From DSXH01 sp964532065 (GTDB lineage: Bacteria > Bacteroidota > Ignavibacteria > Ignavibacteriales > Melioribacteraceae), in assembly GCA_964532065.1 (NCBI GenBank), contig CAZHHG010000003.1, positions 53,298-117,297 of the forward strand: DNA of 64,000 bases. The letters are read 5' to 3'. The notes below the pieces were generated by a model that saw nothing but the letters and a program-made list of their open reading frames with translations, was not told the origin of the DNA and ran no database searches. This document shows, in pieces, positions 61,493-64,000 of the stretch; the stretch's first letter is position 1, and each line of letters begins with the position of its first letter. Position numbers and translations under genes: made by a program.

Positions 61493-63046
61493 ATGAACAA
61501 ACCTAAAAAAAAAATTATTCTAATTCTATTAATTGTTCTCCTCCTTCCAATTTTATTTTTTACACTACGTGAAATTACCTCTCTTAGCAGGGATGAAGAA
61601 CTGATAGAGGAAATATATAATAATCAGCTCCAATCTATCCTCTTTTCAGTAAATCAATATTCTGACGATATGGTCAGAAGCTGGACTTTAAGGATCTCTT
61701 CTATACTCGAAAATAATTTATACGAAAAAAACCTTGAAAAGGACCTGGAAAGTTTATTCAGGGAATCGGAATCGGTAAAATCTCTATTTGTTTCCGATAC
61801 ACTTTTCCGTAATCAATTCTATGCATCGTTTGAAGAGAACCGCATCGTAATAAAGAATGAGAACAACTTTTATGTTGAATTGGCCAATAACAGGAAAGAA
61901 CTTTTAAATAGGCTCTTCAGGTACAGCGAATCCGATTTCAACAAAATTGAACCGGTTATTCCTGATTCCGGAAATCTTCTCCATTTTCTATTTATTCTCT
62001 CCGGCGCAAAGTTCTGCTTTATCTCAATTGATAAGGATCTGTTCGTTCAAAAAACAATTTCACAAAAGGTTCAGAGCGTTGCAAGGGATCAGTTTGTTGT
62101 GAGTATATCTGACTCTGTGAGCGGAAGAATAATTTATCAGACCGCCCGTTTCAATCCGGATGAAAGTATGCTGAAAAAAAATCTTTGGCTTATCCCCGGC
62201 TTCCGGATGGGAATTGAGCTTAAGGGTGAAACCGTTGCAGATCTTGTGAAGAGCAGGACTTCCACCAACCTTATAATATTTCTCGGCTTCGCGGTTCTGA
62301 TGTTAACAGCCGTCTGGTATGCGTACAGAAATATTAAGAAGGAGGTTGAACTTGCCCAGATCAAATCGGATTTTGTTTCAAATGTCTCGCATGAACTCCG
62401 GACACCTCTTGCCCTTATCAGTATGTTTTCTGAAACGCTCGAACTCGGCAGGGTTAAATCCGAAGAGAAGAAAAATGAGTATTACGGTATCATCAGCCGT
62501 GAAGCCGGCCGGTTGAGCAATATTGTAAATAAAATTCTCAGCTTTTCACAGATAGAAGCCGGTAAAAGAAATTATCATTTCAAAAGTTTTGTGTTGAATG
62601 ATCTTCTTCAAAAAATTTATGATACCTACAAATTTCACCTTTCAAATAAAGGATTTGATTTTTTGTTTAATCAACCTGATTCTCAGGTTTTAATTTACGG
62701 AGATGAAGATGCTCTTTCAGAGGCGGTTATTAATCTGATCGATAACGCGGTTAAATATAGCGGTGAGATTAAATCGGTTACTCTCAGACTTCTTAATAAA
62801 AATGATTTCGCTCTTGTTGAGGTAGAAGATAGGGGGATCGGAATTGCCAAAGAAGAACAGGGCAAAATCTTCGAAAAATTTTACAGGGCCTCAAAAGGAT
62901 TGGTCCACGATACTAAAGGAACGGGACTCGGATTATCACTTGTCAAGCATATTACTGAAGCTCATAAGGGAAGAATAGAAATTGAAAGCCAACCCGGGGA
63001 GGGGAGTCTTTTCCGGCTCCTTATTCCTCTCAATAAACAGGAGTAG
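61493..63046 (+). CDS. Sensor histidine kinase (HisKA type)
   Basis: From ATG 61493 the protein has about 517 residues: a membrane helix (IILILLIVLLLPILFF), a periplasmic sensor region, a second helix (LIIFLGFAVLMLTAVWYAY) and a HisKA domain with the phospho-acceptor in FVSNVSHELRTPLALIS. The ATPase domain shows INLIDNAVKYSG, VEDRGIGIAKEEQG and GTGLGLSL. A TTG start at 61409 or 61415 is possible, the latter with a GAGGGG site seven bases before it, but would add residues before the natural membrane start. Its stop is followed two bases later by the response regulator. Confidence 0.88.
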   Translation: MNKPKKKIILILLIVLLLPILFFTLREITSLSRDEELIEEIYNNQLQSILFSVNQYSDDMVRSWTLRISSILENNLYEKNLEKDLESLFRESESVKSLFVSDTLFRNQFYASFEENRIVIKNENNFYVELANNRKELLNRLFRYSESDFNKIEPVIPDSGNLLHFLFILSGAKFCFISIDKDLFVQKTISQKVQSVARDQFVVSISDSVSGRIIYQTARFNPDESMLKKNLWLIPGFRMGIELKGETVADLVKSRTSTNLIIFLGFAVLMLTAVWYAYRNIKKEVELAQIKSDFVSNVSHELRTPLALISMFSETLELGRVKSEEKKNEYYGIISREAGRLSNIVNKILSFSQIEAGKRNYHFKSFVLNDLLQKIYDTYKFHLSNKGFDFLFNQPDSQVLIYGDEDALSEAVINLIDNAVKYSGEIKSVTLRLLNKNDFALVEVEDRGIGIAKEEQGKIFEKFYRASKGLVHDTKGTGLGLSLVKHITEAHKGRIEIESQPGEGSLFRLLIPLNKQE

Positions 63047-63048
63047 CT

Positions 63049-63726
63049 ATGCCGAAAATTTTAATTGTTGAAGACGAACCGGCTATGCGGATGGGGCTTA
63101 CAGATAACCTGGAGTTCGAAGGTTATCAGATCGATTCAGCATCCGACGGCGAAACAGGTCTGAATAAAATATTAAGTACTCCTTACGACCTTGTACTTCT
63201 TGATGTAATGCTGCCGAAAATGTCGGGTTTCGATGTTTGCAGAAAAGCCAGGGAATCGGGCTCTAAAACACCTGTTATTCTGCTGACTGCTAAAGGAGAA
63301 GAAATCGATAAAGTGCTGGGCCTCGAACTCGGTGCCGATGATTACATTACAAAGCCTTTCAGTCTGCGTGAACTTATTGCCAGAATTAAAGCAATCCTTA
63401 GACGCAGCGGCCAGTCTCCGGCAGGTGAATCTGTTAAGATCGGCAGGCTCGAACTCCATTTTAAAACTTTCAACGCTTTTGAGAACGGTTCCGAAATTCA
63501 AATGTCCCACAAGGAATTCGAAATGCTGGAATATCTTTATCAGCACAGGAACCAGACTGTAAGCCGGGATTCTCTCCTGAAGGATGTTTGGAAACAGGAA
63601 GCTACCACTACTAGAACAATCGATAATTTCATTTTACGCCTCAGACAGAAGATTGAATCTGATCCGGATCATCCCAGAATAATCCTAACCGTACATGGAA
63701 TCGGTTACAAATTAATCGCGGGTTAA
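63049..63726 (+). CDS. OmpR/PhoB-family response regulator
   Basis: The 225-residue protein has a receiver domain with the phospho-acceptor Asp52 (LLDVMLPKMSG), a Thr in LLTAK and a Lys in YITKPF. A winged-helix output domain follows (LELHFKTF, SHKEFEMLEYLYQHRNQ, RTIDNFILRLRQKIE). It is the partner of the histidine kinase upstream. The gene ends at a terminator-like hairpin. A secreted protein gene starts 138 bases downstream, which may be a target. Confidence 0.92.
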   Translation: MPKILIVEDEPAMRMGLTDNLEFEGYQIDSASDGETGLNKILSTPYDLVLLDVMLPKMSGFDVCRKARESGSKTPVILLTAKGEEIDKVLGLELGADDYITKPFSLRELIARIKAILRRSGQSPAGESVKIGRLELHFKTFNAFENGSEIQMSHKEFEMLEYLYQHRNQTVSRDSLLKDVWKQEATTTRTIDNFILRLRQKIESDPDHPRIILTVHGIGYKLIAG

Positions 63727-63763
63727 AAAGATTTAACGGCAGCACTGCCCGTGACATCTTTTT
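63725..63763 (+). terminator. Terminator-like hairpin after the OmpR-type regulator
   Basis: AAAAAGAT (63725-63732) and ATCTTTTT (63756-63763) form an outer 8-bp stem around an inner GGCAG/CTGCC hairpin, with the T-tract in the outer arm. It overlaps the stop codon by two bases. Confidence 0.6.
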
Positions 63764-63864
63764 ACAATTCATTACCGGTGCATGACAACTTCATCTTAAG
63801 AACCTCCATCTAATATACCAGAGAAAGCAAGAAATAAGTTCATATAAGCTTAAGGAGGTTCAAA

Positions 63865-64000
63865 ATGTTACACACAAAAAACAACTTCGTTAAAAAGGGA
63901 ATGTTAATTCTCTTTGCTATGGCAGTCTTAACAAGCTCAACTTATGCGGATTTGCAGAATGAGTTAAAGTGCAGAGATAAAAAAGCGGCTATTGCCAATC
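63865..64000 (+). CDS. Secreted protein, 3' partial
   Basis: Only the first 45 codons are in the window. AAGGAGG six bases before the ATG is the best ribosome-binding site in the region. The start encodes a signal peptide (KKGMLILFAMAVLTSSTYA, cleaved near residue 28) followed by DLQNELKCRDKKAA. No family can be named. It follows a sensor kinase/regulator pair and may be regulated by it. Confidence 0.75.
   Translation, partial: MLHTKNNFVKKGMLILFAMAVLTSSTYADLQNELKCRDKKAAIAN

Overview
The window is a metagenome-style bacterial contig of moderate to low GC with one 24-base run of N at 34962-34985. Several signs point to the Bacteroidetes/Chlorobi/Ignavibacteria side of the tree: a TonB-dependent receptor with a carboxypeptidase-like plug extension, a propeller-Y_Y_Y-histidine kinase, S9 and DUF5117-type secreted proteases, many small Lol-type lipoproteins, and promoter-like TAnnTTTG boxes. 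Ignavibacteriota is my best guess, by inference only. I see no rRNA, CRISPR array, insertion sequence or phage gene. No gene-free stretch exceeds about 265 bases.

Layout. 1-6029 (+): two six-hairpin glycosidases (the first cut by the window edge) and an M24-family lipoprotein. 6067-9455 (-): a secreted glycosyltransferase-like protein, an MBL-fold hydrolase, an NTF2-like lipoprotein and a PD40 propeller protein. 9690-12998 (+): aldose epimerase, two small proteins and a sodium/solute symporter. 13078-33263: a 20-kb catabolic cluster. 33282-34442: galactokinase. 34485-37490: small regulators and accessory genes (GIY-YIG protein, ArsR-DUF2087, DUF4342, PAS, a secreted Asp-rich/Gly-rich protein, DUF134 and NifX-like). 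37513-40234 (-): TonB receptor and partner lipoprotein. 40379-44334 (+): sensor kinase and LuxR-type regulator. 44536-47956: an 82-aa unknown, a membrane pyrophosphatase and a His-containing tandem-repeat secreted protein. 48032-49052 (-): membrane protein, tRNA-Ala(CGC) and lipoprotein. 49185-57909: secreted metalloprotease, aldo/keto reductase, DPP-IV-like peptidase, AlaX-like editing protein, small secreted proteins, thioredoxin and a VOC protein. 58091-61354 (-): large BNR-repeat secreted protein. 61493-end: histidine kinase/OmpR regulator and the start of a secreted protein.

The main find is 13078-33263. It holds homologs of nearly the whole E. coli yge/ygf set: two molybdenum hydroxylases (FeS-FAD + Mo subunits; Mo + FAD + FeS subunits), a hydantoinase-type amidohydrolase (HyuA/YgeZ), SsnA, YgfK, YgeY, YgeW, a MocA-like cytidylyltransferase and XdhC. 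Homologs of these genes have been linked by genetics in gut bacteria to anaerobic purine/uric-acid breakdown. The logical flow is purine hydroxylation, reductive dearomatisation (YgfK), ring openings (SsnA, HyuA), ureido-group removal (YgeY, YgeW) and PLP-dependent deamination. Here the expected YgeX diaminopropionate ammonia-lyase is not seen. Instead there are two different fold-type-II PLP enzymes, one cysteine-synthase-like and one threonine-synthase-like. Carbamate kinase and a nucleobase permease are not in the window. The cluster sits between an aldose epimerase/symporter pair and galactokinase, as if it had been inserted into a sugar locus.
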